Shown here: one piece after another, positions 23,965 to 33,898 of the stretch | Layout of the letters: the number at the start of each line of letters is the position of its first letter | How positions within the stretch are numbered: position 1 is the stretch's first letter | Assembly: GCF_013386825.1 (NCBI RefSeq) | Contig: NZ_JACARC010000017.1 | Coordinates: forward strand, 177,307-241,306 | Length of the DNA stretch: 64,000 nt | DNA from: Pseudomonas sp. IPO3778 | GTDB taxonomy: Bacteria; Pseudomonadota; Gammaproteobacteria; Pseudomonadales; Pseudomonadaceae | Direction: 5' to 3' | Made by a program: the position numbers and the translations under genes | The notes under the pieces: model-generated | What the model was told of the DNA's origin: nothing | Seen by the model: the letters and a program-made list of their open reading frames with translations, nothing else | Database searches by the model: none

Positions 23965-25359
23965 CTAGGCTGGGCGCGCTGTCGGCACTGGGTTGACCAG
24001 TTGCTCGAGCGTCGCGCGATCCAATAATTCGGTGTCCAATTTGATGTAAATGGCCGCCTCTTCAGCAACCACGACTGCATCTGTTACCCCAACGACGGCC
24101 TTCAGGCGCTCTACCAGACCGGCTTCACGAATCGCTTCGGGCGATAACGGCAGACGCAGGCTTGTGACGTACGGGGGTTCACGCATGGTAACAGCAAAGG
24201 CTAGCCAAAGTGCAGCCAGCCCGGCGCATCCCAGGAACACAACCGACAAACCGCCATGCTGGAACATCCAGCCACCCATGATTCCGCCCAGAGCAGAACC
24301 GAGGAACTGGCTGGTGGAATACACGCCCATCGCCGTGCCTTTACCGCCGGCCGGTGAAACCTTGCTGATCAGCGAAGGCAATGAAGCCTCCAGCAGGTTG
24401 AACGCGGTGAAGAACACCACCGTGCCGATCACCAGCGCCCGCAGGCTGTCGCCGAACTGCCAGAAGAATAGCTCAGTGAGCATCAATGTCGCGACGGCAC
24501 CCAGCAGAACTCGTTTCATTTTGCGTTTCTTCTCGCCGTAGATGATGAACGGGATCATGGCGAAGAACGAAATCAGCAGCGCGGTGAGGTACACCCACCA
24601 GTGCTGCTCCTTGGGCAGCCCGGCTTTTTGCACCAGGGCCAGGGGCAACGCGACGAAGCTGCACATCAGCATCGCGTGTAATACGAAGATACCCAAATCC
24701 AGGCGCAGCAGGTCCGGGTGCTTGAGCGTCGGCAACAGGGCCTGCCGTGCTACGCCTGATTCACGGTGCTGCAGCGGCCCGGTGGAGTGCGGCACCATGA
24801 ACGCGACGATCACGATGCCGAACAGCGCCATGCCGCCAGTGGCCAGGAACAGGCCGTGCAAGCCGAACGCGCGGGTCAGCAGCGGGCCGACCACCATCGC
24901 CACGGCGAACGATAGCCCGATGGTCATGCCGATCATCGCCATGGCCTTGGTACGGTGTTGTTCGCGGGTCAGGTCGGAAAGCAGCGCCATCACGGCGGCG
25001 GAAATCGCCCCGGCGCCTTGCAGGACACGCCCGGCGATCACGCCCCAGATCGAGTCGGCATTGGCCGCGAGCACACTGCCCAGTGCGAATACGATCAGCC
25101 CCAGGTAGATCACCGGCCGGCGGCCAATACGGTCGGAAATGATCCCGAACGGAATCTGAAACAACGCCTGGGTCAGGCCATAGGCGCCAATGGCCAGGCC
25201 GATCAGGGCCGGGGTCGCTCCTGCGAGATCCATTCCATAGGTCGCCAGCACCGGCAACACCATAAACATGCCAAGCATACGGAAGGCGAACACCAGGGCC
25301 AGACCGCTTGCTGCGCGGGTCTCGCTGCCACTCATGCGTTCGCTGTGGGGATCGTGCAT
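23965..25359 (-). CDS. YajR-like MFS transporter with C-terminal cytosolic domain
   Basis: This inner-membrane transporter has 464 residues and twelve helices. Motif A is [16 protein letters not shown] between helices 2 and 3, and RVLQGAGAI sits in helix 4. After the last helix (about residue 385) a soluble tail of roughly 75 residues contains [27 protein letters not shown], a beta-alpha-beta pattern like the YAM domain of E. coli YajR (cut here into [10 protein letters not shown] and [17 protein letters not shown]). It has no CxxC. GAGG lies 7 bases before the ATG. It is divergent from uvrA, with 178 bases between, and cotranscribed with ssb, the same order as PA4232-PA4234. The substrate is unknown. 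Confidence 0.85.
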   Translation of the reverse strand: MHDPHSERMSGSETRAASGLALVFAFRMLGMFMVLPVLATYGMDLAGATPALIGLAIGAYGLTQALFQIPFGIISDRIGRRPVIYLGLIVFALGSVLAANADSIWGVIAGRVLQGAGAISAAVMALLSDLTREQHRTKAMAMIGMTIGLSFAVAMVVGPLLTRAFGLHGLFLATGGMALFGIVIVAFMVPHSTGPLQHRESGVARQALLPTLKHPDLLRLDLGIFVLHAMLMCSFVALPLALVQKAGLPKEQHWWVYLTALLISFFAMIPFIIYGEKKRKMKRVLLGAVATLMLTELFFWQFGDSLRALVIGTVVFFTAFNLLEASLPSLISKVSPAGGKGTAMGVYSTSQFLGSALGGIMGGWMFQHGGLSVVFLGCAGLAALWLAFAVTMREPPYVTSLRLPLSPEAIREAGLVERLKAVVGVTDAVVVAEEAAIYIKLDTELLDRATLEQLVNPVPTARPA

Positions 25360-25465
25360 GGAAAAACCTCGTGTGAACCGGCGGCGATTCTACCAGTCCC
25401 ATCGATTGAGAGGGTATATGCGGCGCTTTGCCGCGCAGCTTTCATGTAAGGCTGCACCCGGCACT

Positions 25466-25487
25466 TTGACAGTGTATATTCATCCAG
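25466..25487 (+). promoter_or_regulatory. uvrA -35 box and LexA-like operator
   Basis: TTGACA (25466 to 25471) is a perfect -35 hexamer. Directly after it GTGTATATTCATCCAG (25472 to 25487) matches the SOS box CTG-TATAT-NN-AT-N-CAG at every fixed base except the first. The -10 element is not clear. An operator placed just after the -35 box would block initiation. Confidence 0.6.
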
Positions 25488-25537
25488 TCTTTAGCCGTAT
25501 ACTCCTGCATTATTTACGCCCGCCGTGCGAGGCCATC

Positions 25538-28372
25538 TTGGACAAGATCCTGATTCGTGGGGCTCGAACCCACAACCTGAAGAACATCGACCTGACCCTG
25601 CCACGGGACAAACTGATCGTCATCACCGGCTTGTCCGGGTCTGGCAAGTCGTCCTTGGCGTTTGACACGCTGTACGCCGAAGGCCAGCGCCGCTACGTGG
25701 AATCCCTGTCGGCCTATGCCCGCCAGTTCCTGTCGATGATGGAAAAACCCGACGTCGACACCATTGAAGGCCTGTCGCCAGCGATTTCCATCGAACAGAA
25801 ATCGACCTCCCATAACCCGCGTTCCACCGTGGGCACTATTACCGAGATCTACGACTACCTGCGCCTGCTATACGCCCGCGTGGGTATTCCCCGTTGCCCG
25901 GACCACGACATCCCGCTGGAAGCCCAGACCGTCAGCCAGATGGTCGACCTGGTACTGGCCCAGCCGGAAGGCGCCAAGCTCATGCTGCTGGCGCCGGTGA
26001 TCCGCGAGCGCAAGGGTGAACACCTTTCCGTCTTTGAAGAACTGCGTGCCCAAGGTTTCGTGCGGGCCCGGATCAACGGCAAGCTCTATGAGCTGGATGA
26101 AGCGCCGAAACTGGATAAGCAGAAGAAGCACTCGATTGATGTGGTGGTGGACCGTTTCAAGGTGCGTGCTGATTTGCAGCAGCGTCTGGCGGAGTCGTTC
26201 GAGACCGCGCTGAAGCTGGCAGACGGTATCGCCCTGGTCGCGCCAATGGACGACGAACCCGGCGAAGAAATCATCTTCTCCGCTCGCTTCGCCTGCCCGA
26301 TCTGCGGCCATGCCATCAGCGAGCTGGAACCGAAGCTGTTTTCCTTCAACAACCCGGCCGGCGCCTGCCCGACCTGTGATGGCCTGGGAGTTAAACAATT
26401 CTTCGACATCAAGCGCCTGGTCAATGGTGACCTGACGCTCGCGGAAGGTGCGATACGCGGCTGGGACAGGCGTAACGTCTATTACTTCCAGATGCTGGGT
26501 TCGCTCGCGTCGCACTATAAGTTCAGCCTGGAAGTGCCCTTCAACGAGCTGCCGGCCGAACAGCAGAAAGTCATCCTGCATGGCAGCGGTTCGCAGAACG
26601 TCGACTTCAAGTACCTGAACGACCGTGGCGATATCGTCAAGCGTTCACACCCGTTCGAAGGCATCGTGCCGAACCTGGAACGGCGCTACCGCGAAACCGA
26701 ATCGGCCAGCGTGCGCGAGGAACTGGCCAAGTTCCTCAGCACCCAGCCGTGCCCGGATTGCCGTGGCACCCGCCTGCGCCGTGAAGCGCGGCACGTGTGG
26801 GTTGGCGAGAAGACGCTGCCAGCCGTGACCAACCTGCCGATTGGCGATGCCTGCGAATACTTCGGCACGCTGAAGCTCACCGGGCGCCGTGGGGAGATTG
26901 CCGACAAGATCCTCAAGGAGATCCGCGAGCGGCTGCAGTTCCTGGTTAACGTAGGCCTGGACTATCTGTCACTGGACCGCAGTGCCGACACGCTTTCCGG
27001 TGGTGAAGCCCAGCGGATTCGCCTGGCCAGCCAGATTGGCGCCGGCCTGGTGGGTGTGTTGTACATCCTCGATGAGCCGTCGATTGGCCTGCACCAACGG
27101 GACAACGACCGCCTCCTGGGCACGCTGAAGCACCTGCGGGACATCGGCAACACGGTGATCGTGGTCGAGCATGATGAAGACGCGATTCGCCTGGCTGACT
27201 ACGTGGTCGACATCGGCCCGGGCGCAGGTGTGCACGGGGGGCATATTGTCGCCGAAGGGACTCCTGCCGAGGTAATGGCCCATCCTGACTCGCTGACCGG
27301 CAAATACCTGTCGGGCCGCGTCAAGATCGCCGTGCCGGCCAAACGTACGCCGCGCAACAAGAAGATGGCCCTGCACCTCAAGGGCGCGCGAGGAAACAAC
27401 TTGCGCAATGTCGACCTGGAGATCCCACTGGGGCTGCTGACCTGCGTGACCGGTGTATCCGGCTCGGGCAAGTCGACACTGATCAACAACACGCTGTTTC
27501 CGTTGAGCGCCACTGCGCTGAACGGCGCGACCACTCTGGAAGCCGCCGCTCACGACAGCATCAAGGGCCTGGAGCACCTGGACAAGGTGGTCGATATCGA
27601 CCAAAGCCCGATTGGCCGCACACCGCGCTCGAACCCGGCGACCTACACCGGACTGTTCACCCCTATTCGCGAGCTGTTCGCCGGCGTGCCGGAATCACGC
27701 TCCCGTGGCTACGGCCCTGGCCGGTTCTCGTTCAACGTCAAGGGCGGGCGCTGCGAGGCGTGCCAAGGCGATGGGCTGATCAAGGTTGAGATGCACTTCC
27801 TGCCGGACATCTATGTGCCGTGCGATGTGTGCAAGAGCAAGCGCTACAACCGTGAAACCCTTGAGATCAAGTACAAGGGCAAGAACATCCACGAAACCCT
27901 CGAGATGACGATCGAGGAAGCACGGGTGTTCTTCGACGCGGTACCGGCCTTGGCGCGCAAGCTGCAGACACTGATGGATGTGGGTCTGTCGTACATCAAG
28001 TTGGGGCAATCGGCGACCACGCTGTCGGGTGGTGAGGCACAGCGGGTGAAGTTGTCTCGCGAGTTGTCCAAGCGCGATACCGGCAAGACCCTGTATATCC
28101 TCGATGAGCCGACCACTGGCTTGCACTTCGCAGATATTCAACAGCTGCTGGATGTACTGCATCGCCTGCGTGACCACGGCAACACCGTGGTGGTGATCGA
28201 ACACAACCTGGATGTGATCAAGACCGCCGACTGGCTGGTGGACCTGGGGCCGGAAGGCGGCTCCAAGGGTGGGCAGATCATTGCGGTCGGCACACCGGAG
28301 CAGGTGTCCGAGATGAAGCAATCTCACACCGGCTTCTACCTCAAGCCGCTGCTGGCCCGCGACAAGGACTGA
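25538..28372 (+). CDS. uvrA: Excinuclease ABC subunit UvrA
   Basis: This 944-residue ATPase scans DNA for bulky damage and loads UvrB in nucleotide excision repair. It is a tandem ABC protein. The first Walker A is [10 protein letters not shown], and the second, in the C-terminal half, is [10 protein letters not shown]. Zinc motifs are visible as CPICGH...CPTC, and CEAC...CDVC in the second half. Signatures [14 protein letters not shown] and [15 protein letters not shown] and both Walker B segments are intact. The start is TTG at 25538 (family start [19 protein letters not shown]) with GCGAGG 5 bases upstream; longer in-frame starts cross the promoter. A LexA-like box 51 bases upstream suggests SOS control. 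Confidence 0.97.
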   Translation: MDKILIRGARTHNLKNIDLTLPRDKLIVITGLSGSGKSSLAFDTLYAEGQRRYVESLSAYARQFLSMMEKPDVDTIEGLSPAISIEQKSTSHNPRSTVGTITEIYDYLRLLYARVGIPRCPDHDIPLEAQTVSQMVDLVLAQPEGAKLMLLAPVIRERKGEHLSVFEELRAQGFVRARINGKLYELDEAPKLDKQKKHSIDVVVDRFKVRADLQQRLAESFETALKLADGIALVAPMDDEPGEEIIFSARFACPICGHAISELEPKLFSFNNPAGACPTCDGLGVKQFFDIKRLVNGDLTLAEGAIRGWDRRNVYYFQMLGSLASHYKFSLEVPFNELPAEQQKVILHGSGSQNVDFKYLNDRGDIVKRSHPFEGIVPNLERRYRETESASVREELAKFLSTQPCPDCRGTRLRREARHVWVGEKTLPAVTNLPIGDACEYFGTLKLTGRRGEIADKILKEIRERLQFLVNVGLDYLSLDRSADTLSGGEAQRIRLASQIGAGLVGVLYILDEPSIGLHQRDNDRLLGTLKHLRDIGNTVIVVEHDEDAIRLADYVVDIGPGAGVHGGHIVAEGTPAEVMAHPDSLTGKYLSGRVKIAVPAKRTPRNKKMALHLKGARGNNLRNVDLEIPLGLLTCVTGVSGSGKSTLINNTLFPLSATALNGATTLEAAAHDSIKGLEHLDKVVDIDQSPIGRTPRSNPATYTGLFTPIRELFAGVPESRSRGYGPGRFSFNVKGGRCEACQGDGLIKVEMHFLPDIYVPCDVCKSKRYNRETLEIKYKGKNIHETLEMTIEEARVFFDAVPALARKLQTLMDVGLSYIKLGQSATTLSGGEAQRVKLSRELSKRDTGKTLYILDEPTTGLHFADIQQLLDVLHRLRDHGNTVVVIEHNLDVIKTADWLVDLGPEGGSKGGQIIAVGTPEQVSEMKQSHTGFYLKPLLARDKD

Positions 28373-28387
28373 TTATTCAGGCCCACG

Positions 28388-28429
28388 AAAAAGCCCCTGT
28401 CACCGTGTAAGTGACAGGGGCTTTTTTTT
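28388..28429. terminator. Bidirectional intrinsic terminator (uvrA / ferritin gene)
   Basis: AAGCCCCTGTCAC and GTGACAGGGGCTT form a perfect 13-base stem with a 7-base loop and a run of eight T on the plus strand. A-rich sequence on the other side lets it also end the converging ferritin gene. Confidence 0.95.
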
Positions 28430-28440
28430 CGCCGGAGGAA

Positions 28441-28905
28441 TCAGAACTGCGATTGCAGGTAGTTCTCCAGGCCAATCAACTTGATCAGGCCCAACTGCTT
28501 TTCCAGCCAGTAGGTGTGATCTTCTTCAGTGTCATTCAATTGCACCCGCAGGATTTCCCGCGTGACGTAGTCGTTGTGCTGCTCGCAGAGCTCAATGCCC
28601 TTGCAGAGCGCGGCACGGACCTTGTACTCAAGGCGCAAGTCGCTGGCGAGCATGTCAGGCACCGTGGTGCCGGTGTCCAGATCGTCGGGACGCATACGTG
28701 GCGTACCTTCGAGCATCAGAATACGGCGCATCAGCGCGTCGGCGTGCTGTGCCTCTTCTTCCATTTCATGGTTGATACGCTCATAGAGCTCGGTAAAGCC
28801 CCAGTCTTCGTACATCCGCGAGTGAATGAAATATTGGTCACGAGCTGCCAGTTCGCCCGTCAGCAACGTGTTGAGGTAATCGATTACGTCGGGGTGACCT
28901 TGCAT
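28441..28905 (-). CDS. ftnA: Bacterial ferritin FtnA (often annotated bacterioferritin)
   Basis: This iron-storage protein has 154 residues and forms 24-subunit cages that oxidise and store iron. Ferroxidase ligands are present: Glu18, Glu51 and His54 (EEEAQHAD), Glu93, and Glu127 and His130 (EEDH). Position 52, the haem-binding Met in true bacterioferritins, is Ala here. That agrees with the P. aeruginosa gene at this place (PA4235, once bfrA) having been re-described as a haem-free ferritin. ATG 28905 has GGGAGA about 9 bases upstream; open sequence further out is not conserved. It sits between uvrA and katA, which links iron storage with peroxide defence. A stem after it is shared with uvrA. 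Confidence 0.9.
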   Translation of the reverse strand: MQGHPDVIDYLNTLLTGELAARDQYFIHSRMYEDWGFTELYERINHEMEEEAQHADALMRRILMLEGTPRMRPDDLDTGTTVPDMLASDLRLEYKVRAALCKGIELCEQHNDYVTREILRVQLNDTEEDHTYWLEKQLGLIKLIGLENYLQSQF

Positions 28906-29017
28906 CGCCCTACATCTCCCTGCTTGAAAGTCTGTAGTTTGAACCATGATGACCCGGAGGTCACGGGACCAACGGCAGAAAAGTGAAGATTTCCGGTGAA
29001 AAGTAGCTGAAATAACG

Positions 29018-29043
29018 CAAAAACCGCCCAAATGAGGGCGGTT
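29018..29043 (-). terminator. Intrinsic terminator of katA
   Basis: AACCGCCC and GGGCGGTT form an 8-base stem with a 6-base loop, followed on the minus strand by TTTTTGCG. It stands 17 bases after the katA stop and before the ferritin promoter region. Confidence 0.9.
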
Positions 29044-29060
29044 CTGCTTATCGTTTAGAG

Positions 29061-30515
29061 TTAGTTAAGCGATACACCCAGCGCAGATGCGATCCCTTCT
29101 CCATAAGCAGGATCTGCCTTGAAGAAGTACTGCAACTGGCGCTGAACCACGTCGCTGGAAACACCCGCCATGGCGCCGGCGATGTTGTTGATCAGCAGGG
29201 CTTTCTGCTCATCATTCATCAGGCGGAACAGCGCACCGGCGTGGCTGTAGTAGTCGGTGTCTTCGCGGTGATCGTAACGGTCTGCCGCGCCGGTCAGGGC
29301 CAAGGCTGGCTCAGCATACTGAGGCGCCTGCTTCGGTGCATCGGCGTAGCTGTTCGGCTCGTAGTTTGGAGCCGCACCGCCATTGGTGCCCAATGCCATC
29401 GAACCATCACGCTGGTAACTGTTGACCGGGCTGCGCGCCGCGTTCACCGGCAGGTGCTGGTGGTTGGTACCGACACGGTAGCGGTGAGCATCCGCGTAAG
29501 CGAACACACGACCTTGCAGCATGCGGTCTGGCGACAAGCCAACACCCGGGACCATGTTGCTTGGACCGAATGCTGCCTGCTCAACTTCAGCGAAGTAGTT
29601 CAGCGGGTTGCGGTTCAGCTCCAGCTCACCGACTTCGATCAACGGGAACTCTTTCTGCGACCAGGTTTTGGTCACGTCGAACGGGTTCTCGTAGTGAGCG
29701 TTCGCCTGGGCTTCAGTCATGATCTGAATGCACACGCGCCATTTCGGGAAATCACCGCGCTCGATAGCGCCGAACAGATCGCGTTGGGCGTAATCAGGGT
29801 CGGTACCCGCCAGGCGTGCAGCATCAGCCGGTGCCAGGTTCTTGATGCCTTGCTGGGTCTTGTAGTGCCACTTCACCCAGTGACGCTCGCCTTTGGCGTT
29901 GATCAGGCTATAGGTGTGGCTGCCGAAGCCGTGCATGTGACGGTAGCCGTCAGGGATGCCACGGTCCGAAAACAGGATGGTGACCTGGTGCAGCGCCTCT
30001 GGGGAGTGCGACCAGAAGTCCCACATCATCTGCGCACTTTTCAGATTGCTTTGCGGCAGGCGCTTTTGGGTGTGGATAAAGTCCGGGAACTTCAGCGGGT
30101 CACGGATGAAGAACACCGGGGTGTTGTTGCCAACGATGTCCCAGTTGCCTTCTTCGGTATAGAACTTCAAGGCGAAGCCGCGTGGATCGCGCTCAGTGTC
30201 AGCCGAACCGCGCTCTCCGCCCACAGTGGAGAAGCGCAGGAAGGTAGGGGTTTGTTTACCCACCGACTCAAACAGCTTGGCGCTGGAGAACTGCGTGATG
30301 TCTTTAGTGACGGTGAACGTGCCGTAGGCGCCCGACCCTTTAGCGTGAACACGACGCTCAGGAATGTTTTCACGGTTGAAGTGGGCGAGCTTCTCGATCA
30401 GGTGAAAATCGTCGAGCAGCAACGGACCGCGTGGACCGGCAGAGCGGGAGTTCTGGTTATCGGCAACCGGGGCGCCGCTGGCGGTAGTAAGGGTTTTATT
30501 CTGGCTCATGCTCAA
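29061..30515 (-). CDS. katA: Monofunctional haem catalase KatA
   Basis: This 484-residue enzyme breaks hydrogen peroxide into water and oxygen. The size and sequence fit the small-subunit clade 3 catalases such as P. aeruginosa KatA. The active-site His lies in [14 protein letters not shown], the active-site Asn in [16 protein letters not shown], and the proximal haem Tyr in [19 protein letters not shown]-pocket-type residues follow in QHLPVNAAR. There is no signal peptide. AGGAAGA lies 7 bases before the ATG. It is a single transcription unit with its own terminator, and a palindromic candidate operator lies about 100 bases upstream. Confidence 0.96.
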   Translation of the reverse strand: MSMSQNKTLTTASGAPVADNQNSRSAGPRGPLLLDDFHLIEKLAHFNRENIPERRVHAKGSGAYGTFTVTKDITQFSSAKLFESVGKQTPTFLRFSTVGGERGSADTERDPRGFALKFYTEEGNWDIVGNNTPVFFIRDPLKFPDFIHTQKRLPQSNLKSAQMMWDFWSHSPEALHQVTILFSDRGIPDGYRHMHGFGSHTYSLINAKGERHWVKWHYKTQQGIKNLAPADAARLAGTDPDYAQRDLFGAIERGDFPKWRVCIQIMTEAQANAHYENPFDVTKTWSQKEFPLIEVGELELNRNPLNYFAEVEQAAFGPSNMVPGVGLSPDRMLQGRVFAYADAHRYRVGTNHQHLPVNAARSPVNSYQRDGSMALGTNGGAAPNYEPNSYADAPKQAPQYAEPALALTGAADRYDHREDTDYYSHAGALFRLMNDEQKALLINNIAGAMAGVSSDVVQRQLQYFFKADPAYGEGIASALGVSLN

Positions 30516-30612
30516 TCTTCCTCAGGTCAGACTCGAAACTGCCGGCTAATCGGCTTGGGGGGAGTATTGACCAGGAAGGTGACACCTTCAAATTCATTAA
30601 ATCATGAGCTTC

Positions 30613-30648
30613 GATAGAGAATATCTAACGGCCTATCCGAACGGATAG
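30613..30648. promoter_or_regulatory. Palindrome upstream of katA, possible OxyR-type site
   Basis: CTATCCGAACGGATAG is a perfect 16-base palindrome, and a further GATAG half-site lies 20 bases nearer katA. ATAG/CTAT half-sites are typical of OxyR, but the 11-base spacing of that operator is not met exactly. I treat it as a possible regulator site only. Confidence 0.3.
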
Positions 30649-30712
30649 CCAAAACAGCGTCATAAGCCGGATTCGAATTCGCCCACGGTAATTCCGGTTT
30701 TCTATCGCGCAC

Positions 30713-30738
30713 AAAAAACCGGGCACTAGGCCCGGTTC
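30713..30738 (-). terminator. Intrinsic terminator of the alpha operon (after rplQ)
   Basis: AACCGGGC and GCCCGGTT pair around a 5-base loop. On the minus strand the stem is followed by TTTTTTGTGCG. It is 20 bases past the rplQ stop and closes the ribosomal protein cluster. Confidence 0.9.
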
Positions 30739-30757
30739 TTCGTTACAGACTGACGTC

Positions 30758-31144
30758 TTACTCAGCGGATACAGCTTCACCGCCAACTGGACGATCGATC
30801 AGCTCAACGTACGCCATAGGCGCGTTGTCACCAGCGCGGAAACCGCACTTGAGGATGCGCAGGTAGCCACCCTCACGGGTAGCGTAACGCTTGCCCAGGT
30901 CGTTGAAGAGCTTACCAACGATAGCTTTCGAACGAGTACGGTCGAAAGCCAGACGGCGGTTAGCCAGGCTGTCTGTCTTGGCCAAAGTGATCAGCGGCTC
31001 AGCAACGCGACGCAGTTCTTTAGCTTTCGGCAGTGTAGTTTTGATCAGCTCGTGCTCGAACAGCGACACCGCCATGTTCTGGAACATAGCCTTACGGTGC
31101 GAGCTGGTACGGCTCAGGTGACGACCACTTTTACGATGACGCAT
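30758..31144 (-). CDS. rplQ: 50S ribosomal protein L17
   Basis: L17 is 128 residues long and is a large-subunit protein near the exit tunnel. The start [20 protein letters not shown] and the middle [20 protein letters not shown] are unmistakable. The basic N-terminus enters rRNA and the acidic tail GGEAVSAE is typical of Pseudomonas. It is last in the alpha operon, 41 bases after rpoA. Confidence 0.98.
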   Translation of the reverse strand: MRHRKSGRHLSRTSSHRKAMFQNMAVSLFEHELIKTTLPKAKELRRVAEPLITLAKTDSLANRRLAFDRTRSKAIVGKLFNDLGKRYATREGGYLRILKCGFRAGDNAPMAYVELIDRPVGGEAVSAE

Positions 31145-31185
31145 GGTTCATTCCTTACCAAACTCACGTTCGGTGATTACGACGA

Positions 31186-32187
31186 TCAGGCAGTCGCCTT
31201 GTCGTCCTTCTTAAGACTTGCAGGCGGCCAGTTGTCGAGGCGCATGCCGAGGGACAGACCGCGGGAGGCCAGAACGTCCTTGATTTCAGTCAAGGATTTC
31301 TTGCCCAGGTTCGGAGTCTTCAACAGTTCTACTTCGGTGCGCTGAATCAGATCGCCGATGTAGTAAATGTTTTCCGCCTTAAGGCAGTTAGCCGAACGTA
31401 CAGTCAGTTCCAGATCGTCAACCGGGCGAAGCAGGATCGGATCGATCTCGTCTTCCTGCTCGATTACCACTGGTTCGCTGTCACCCTTGAGGTCGACGAA
31501 CGCAGCCAACTGCTGTTGCAGAATGGTTGCAGCGCGGCGGATAGCCTCTTCAGGATCCAGAGTACCGTTGGTTTCCAGATCAATAACCAGCTTGTCCAGG
31601 TTAGTACGCTGCTCGACACGGGCGTTTTCCACCACGTATGCGATACGGCGAACCGGGCTGAACGAAGAGTCAAGCTGCAAGCGACCAATGCTGCGGCTTT
31701 CGTCTTCATCGCTCTGACGCGAGTCGGCCGGTTCATAACCACGACCACGAGCTACGGTGAGCTTCATGTTCAGGGCGCCGTTAGACGCCAGGTTAGCGAT
31801 TACGTGATCGGGATTAACGATCTCGACATCATGATCCAGCTGAATATCGGCAGCGGTAACCACCCCCGAACCCTTCTTCGACAAGGTCAGCGTAACTTCG
31901 TCACGGCCGTGCAGCTTGATAGCCAGACCTTTAAGGTTCAACAGGATTTCAATTACGTCTTCCTGTACACCTTCGATGGCGCTGTACTCGTGGAGCACAC
32001 CGTCAATCTCGGCCTCGACTACTGCACAGCCGGGCATTGAGGACAACAGGATGCGGCGCAGCGCGTTGCCCAGGGTGTGGCCAAAACCACGCTCGAGAGG
32101 CTCGAGAGTGATCTTGGCGCGGGTTGGACTGACAACCTGCACATCAATGTGACGGGGTGTCAGGAACTCATTTACCGAAATCTGCAT
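31186..32187 (-). CDS. rpoA: RNA polymerase subunit alpha
   Basis: This protein has 333 residues. Its N-terminal domain dimerises and seeds assembly of beta and beta prime ([24 protein letters not shown], given in part, at about 34 to 55). A linker with an acidic run [19 protein letters not shown] follows. The C-terminal domain ([20 protein letters not shown] type helices, here [12 protein letters not shown]) contacts UP elements and activators. It lies between rpsD and rplQ as in E. coli and is controlled with them through S4. Confidence 0.98.
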   Translation of the reverse strand: MQISVNEFLTPRHIDVQVVSPTRAKITLEPLERGFGHTLGNALRRILLSSMPGCAVVEAEIDGVLHEYSAIEGVQEDVIEILLNLKGLAIKLHGRDEVTLTLSKKGSGVVTAADIQLDHDVEIVNPDHVIANLASNGALNMKLTVARGRGYEPADSRQSDEDESRSIGRLQLDSSFSPVRRIAYVVENARVEQRTNLDKLVIDLETNGTLDPEEAIRRAATILQQQLAAFVDLKGDSEPVVIEQEDEIDPILLRPVDDLELTVRSANCLKAENIYYIGDLIQRTEVELLKTPNLGKKSLTEIKDVLASRGLSLGMRLDNWPPASLKKDDKATA

Positions 32188-32209
32188 GGATGCACCTATT
32201 TTCTAGCCC

Positions 32210-32830
32210 TTACTTGGAGTAGAGCTCGACAATCAGGCTTTCGTTGATGTCGGCGGACAGATCACTGCGAGCAGGAACGTTCTTGAAAACGCCCGACTTC
32301 TTCTCAGTGTCTACTTCTACCCATTCTACGCGGCCACGTTGGGCACACAGATCGAGAGCTTGGACAATGCGAAGTTGATTTTTTGCTTTCTCGCGAATCG
32401 CGACCACGTCACCAGCACGAACCTGGTACGACGGGACGTTAACGGTTTGGCCGTTTACGCTGACGGATTTGTGCGATACCAGCTGACGGGATTCGGCACG
32501 AGTCGAACCAAAGCCCATACGGTATACAACGTTGTCCAGACGGCATTCGAGCAGTTGCAGCAGGTTTTCACCGGTTGCACCTTTCTTGCCAGCAGCTTCT
32601 TTGTAGTAGCCGCTGAATTGACGCTCGAGAACGCCGTAGATACGACGGACCTTCTGCTTTTCACGCAGTTGGGTGCCGTAATCGGACTGGCGACCGCGGC
32701 GTTGGCCGTGGATACCAGGTGCTGCTTCAATGTTGCACTTCGATTCGATCGCGCGCACGCCGCTCTTCAGAAAGAGATCGGTGCCTTCACGACGAGCGAG
32801 TTTGCATTTTGGACCAATGTAACGAGCCAT
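32210..32830 (-). CDS. rpsD: 30S ribosomal protein S4
   Basis: S4 has 206 residues, binds the 5' domain of 16S rRNA early in assembly, and in E. coli represses its own operon by binding the mRNA before rpsM. The start [20 protein letters not shown] and the S4 RNA-binding domain ([21 protein letters not shown], then [15 protein letters not shown]) are clear. It also acts in transcription antitermination of rRNA. It lies 18 bases after rpsK. Confidence 0.98.
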   Translation of the reverse strand: MARYIGPKCKLARREGTDLFLKSGVRAIESKCNIEAAPGIHGQRRGRQSDYGTQLREKQKVRRIYGVLERQFSGYYKEAAGKKGATGENLLQLLECRLDNVVYRMGFGSTRAESRQLVSHKSVSVNGQTVNVPSYQVRAGDVVAIREKAKNQLRIVQALDLCAQRGRVEWVEVDTEKKSGVFKNVPARSDLSADINESLIVELYSK

Positions 32831-32848
32831 TCTTTACAATCTCCTGGA

Positions 32849-33238
32849 TTACACGCGGCGCTTCTTCGGCGGACGGCACCCGTTGTGCGGGATTGGCGTC
32901 ACGTCGGTGATGCTGGCGATCTTATAGCCACAGCCGTTCAATGCACGGACAGCAGACTCACGACCTGGACCTGGACCTTTGACGTTGACGTCGAGGTTTT
33001 TCAGGCCATATTCCAGCGCAGCTTGACCAGCACGTTCAGCAGCTACTTGAGCAGCAAACGGGGTGGACTTGCGGGAACCGCGGAAACCCGAACCACCGGA
33101 GGTAGCCCAAGAAAGCGCGTTACCTTGACGGTCGGTGATGGTCACGATTGTGTTGTTAAAAGATGCATGGATGTGGGCGATGCCATCAACCACTGTCTTT
33201 TTAACTTTTTTACGAGGACGAGCAGCAGGTTTTGCCAT
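32849..33238 (-). CDS. rpsK: 30S ribosomal protein S11
   Basis: S11 has 129 residues and sits on the platform of the small subunit beside the mRNA exit. Markers are [43 protein letters not shown], seen in consecutive parts, and the C-terminal [17 protein letters not shown]. The second gene of the alpha operon, 30 bases from rpsM. Confidence 0.98.
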   Translation of the reverse strand: MAKPAARPRKKVKKTVVDGIAHIHASFNNTIVTITDRQGNALSWATSGGSGFRGSRKSTPFAAQVAAERAGQAALEYGLKNLDVNVKGPGPGRESAVRALNGCGYKIASITDVTPIPHNGCRPPKKRRV

Positions 33239-33268
33239 GATTAATTTCCTGTCGATTCGCGTGGGCGA

Positions 33269-33625
33269 TTACTTGCGGATCGGCTTACGCGGACCTTTAC
33301 GGGTACGCGCGTTAGTCTTGGTACGCTGACCGCGTACTGGAAGACCACGACGATGACGCAGACCACGGTAGCAACCGAGGTCCATCAAACGCTTGATTTT
33401 CATGTTGATTTCGCGACGCAGGTCACCTTCAGTGGTGAACTTCGCCACTTCGCCACGCAACAGCTCAATCTGCTCGTCGCTCAGATCTTTGATCTTTGCG
33501 GCTGGGTTTACCCCAGTATCTGCGCAAATTTTCTGCGCAGTAGTGCGACCAACACCATAGATGTAGGTCAGCGAGATAACAGTGTGCTTGTTATCTGGAA
33601 TGTTAACGCCTGCAATACGGGCCAT
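33269..33625 (-). CDS. rpsM: 30S ribosomal protein S13
   Basis: S13 has 118 residues and forms bridges between the subunits and touches the P-site tRNA with its basic tail. The start [20 protein letters not shown] and the tail [20 protein letters not shown] identify it. It is the first gene of the alpha operon, with a strong promoter 60 bases upstream. The leader in between may hold the S4-binding fold, though I could not define one. Confidence 0.98.
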
Positions 33626-33684
33626 TCAGTGGGACTCCAATTGACAGCTACCTACGCCCCGGAAGCCAAGAAATAGGGCGCGAG

Positions 33685-33713
33685 ATAATATCGCTGTAAT
33701 AACAAATAATCAA
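33685..33713 (-). promoter_or_regulatory. Sigma70-type promoter of the alpha operon (rpsM)
   Basis: On the minus strand, TTGATT is followed after 17 bases by TATTAT. It starts right at the foot of the hairpin after rpmJ and lies 60 bases before the rpsM ATG. Confidence 0.7.
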
Positions 33714-33737
33714 CCCGGCAGCGCACTAGCTGCCGGG
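33714..33737 (-). terminator. Hairpin after rpmJ, probable end of the spc operon
   Basis: CCCGGCAGC and GCTGCCGGG form a 9-base stem with a 6-base loop, followed on the minus strand by TTGATTATTTG. The T-run is interrupted, so termination is probably partial. It separates rpmJ from the rpsM promoter. Confidence 0.6.
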
Positions 33738-33754
33738 CTTCAAGCGGATCACAC

Positions 33755-33871
33755 TCAGCCTTGGCGCTGTTTGTGACGCGGTTCCGCGCTGCAAATTACT
33801 CGAACAACACCTTCGCGGCGAATAATCTTGCAGTTACGGCACAGCTTTTTCACCGATGCACGAACTTTCAT
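33755..33871 (-). CDS. rpmJ: 50S ribosomal protein L36
   Basis: L36 has 38 residues and reads [20 protein letters not shown], then [18 protein letters not shown]. The zinc ribbon uses Cys11, Cys14, Cys27 and His32, so this is the zinc-binding (C+) form. It follows secY by 27 bases, as in E. coli. No second, zinc-free copy is visible in this window. Confidence 0.97.
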
Positions 33872-33898
33872 CACCAACTCCTCGAACCTTATGGGTAC

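Noticed and set aside
29241..30617. Plus-strand open frame opposite katA
   Set aside because: Antisense to an intact catalase, with no domain or ribosome site.
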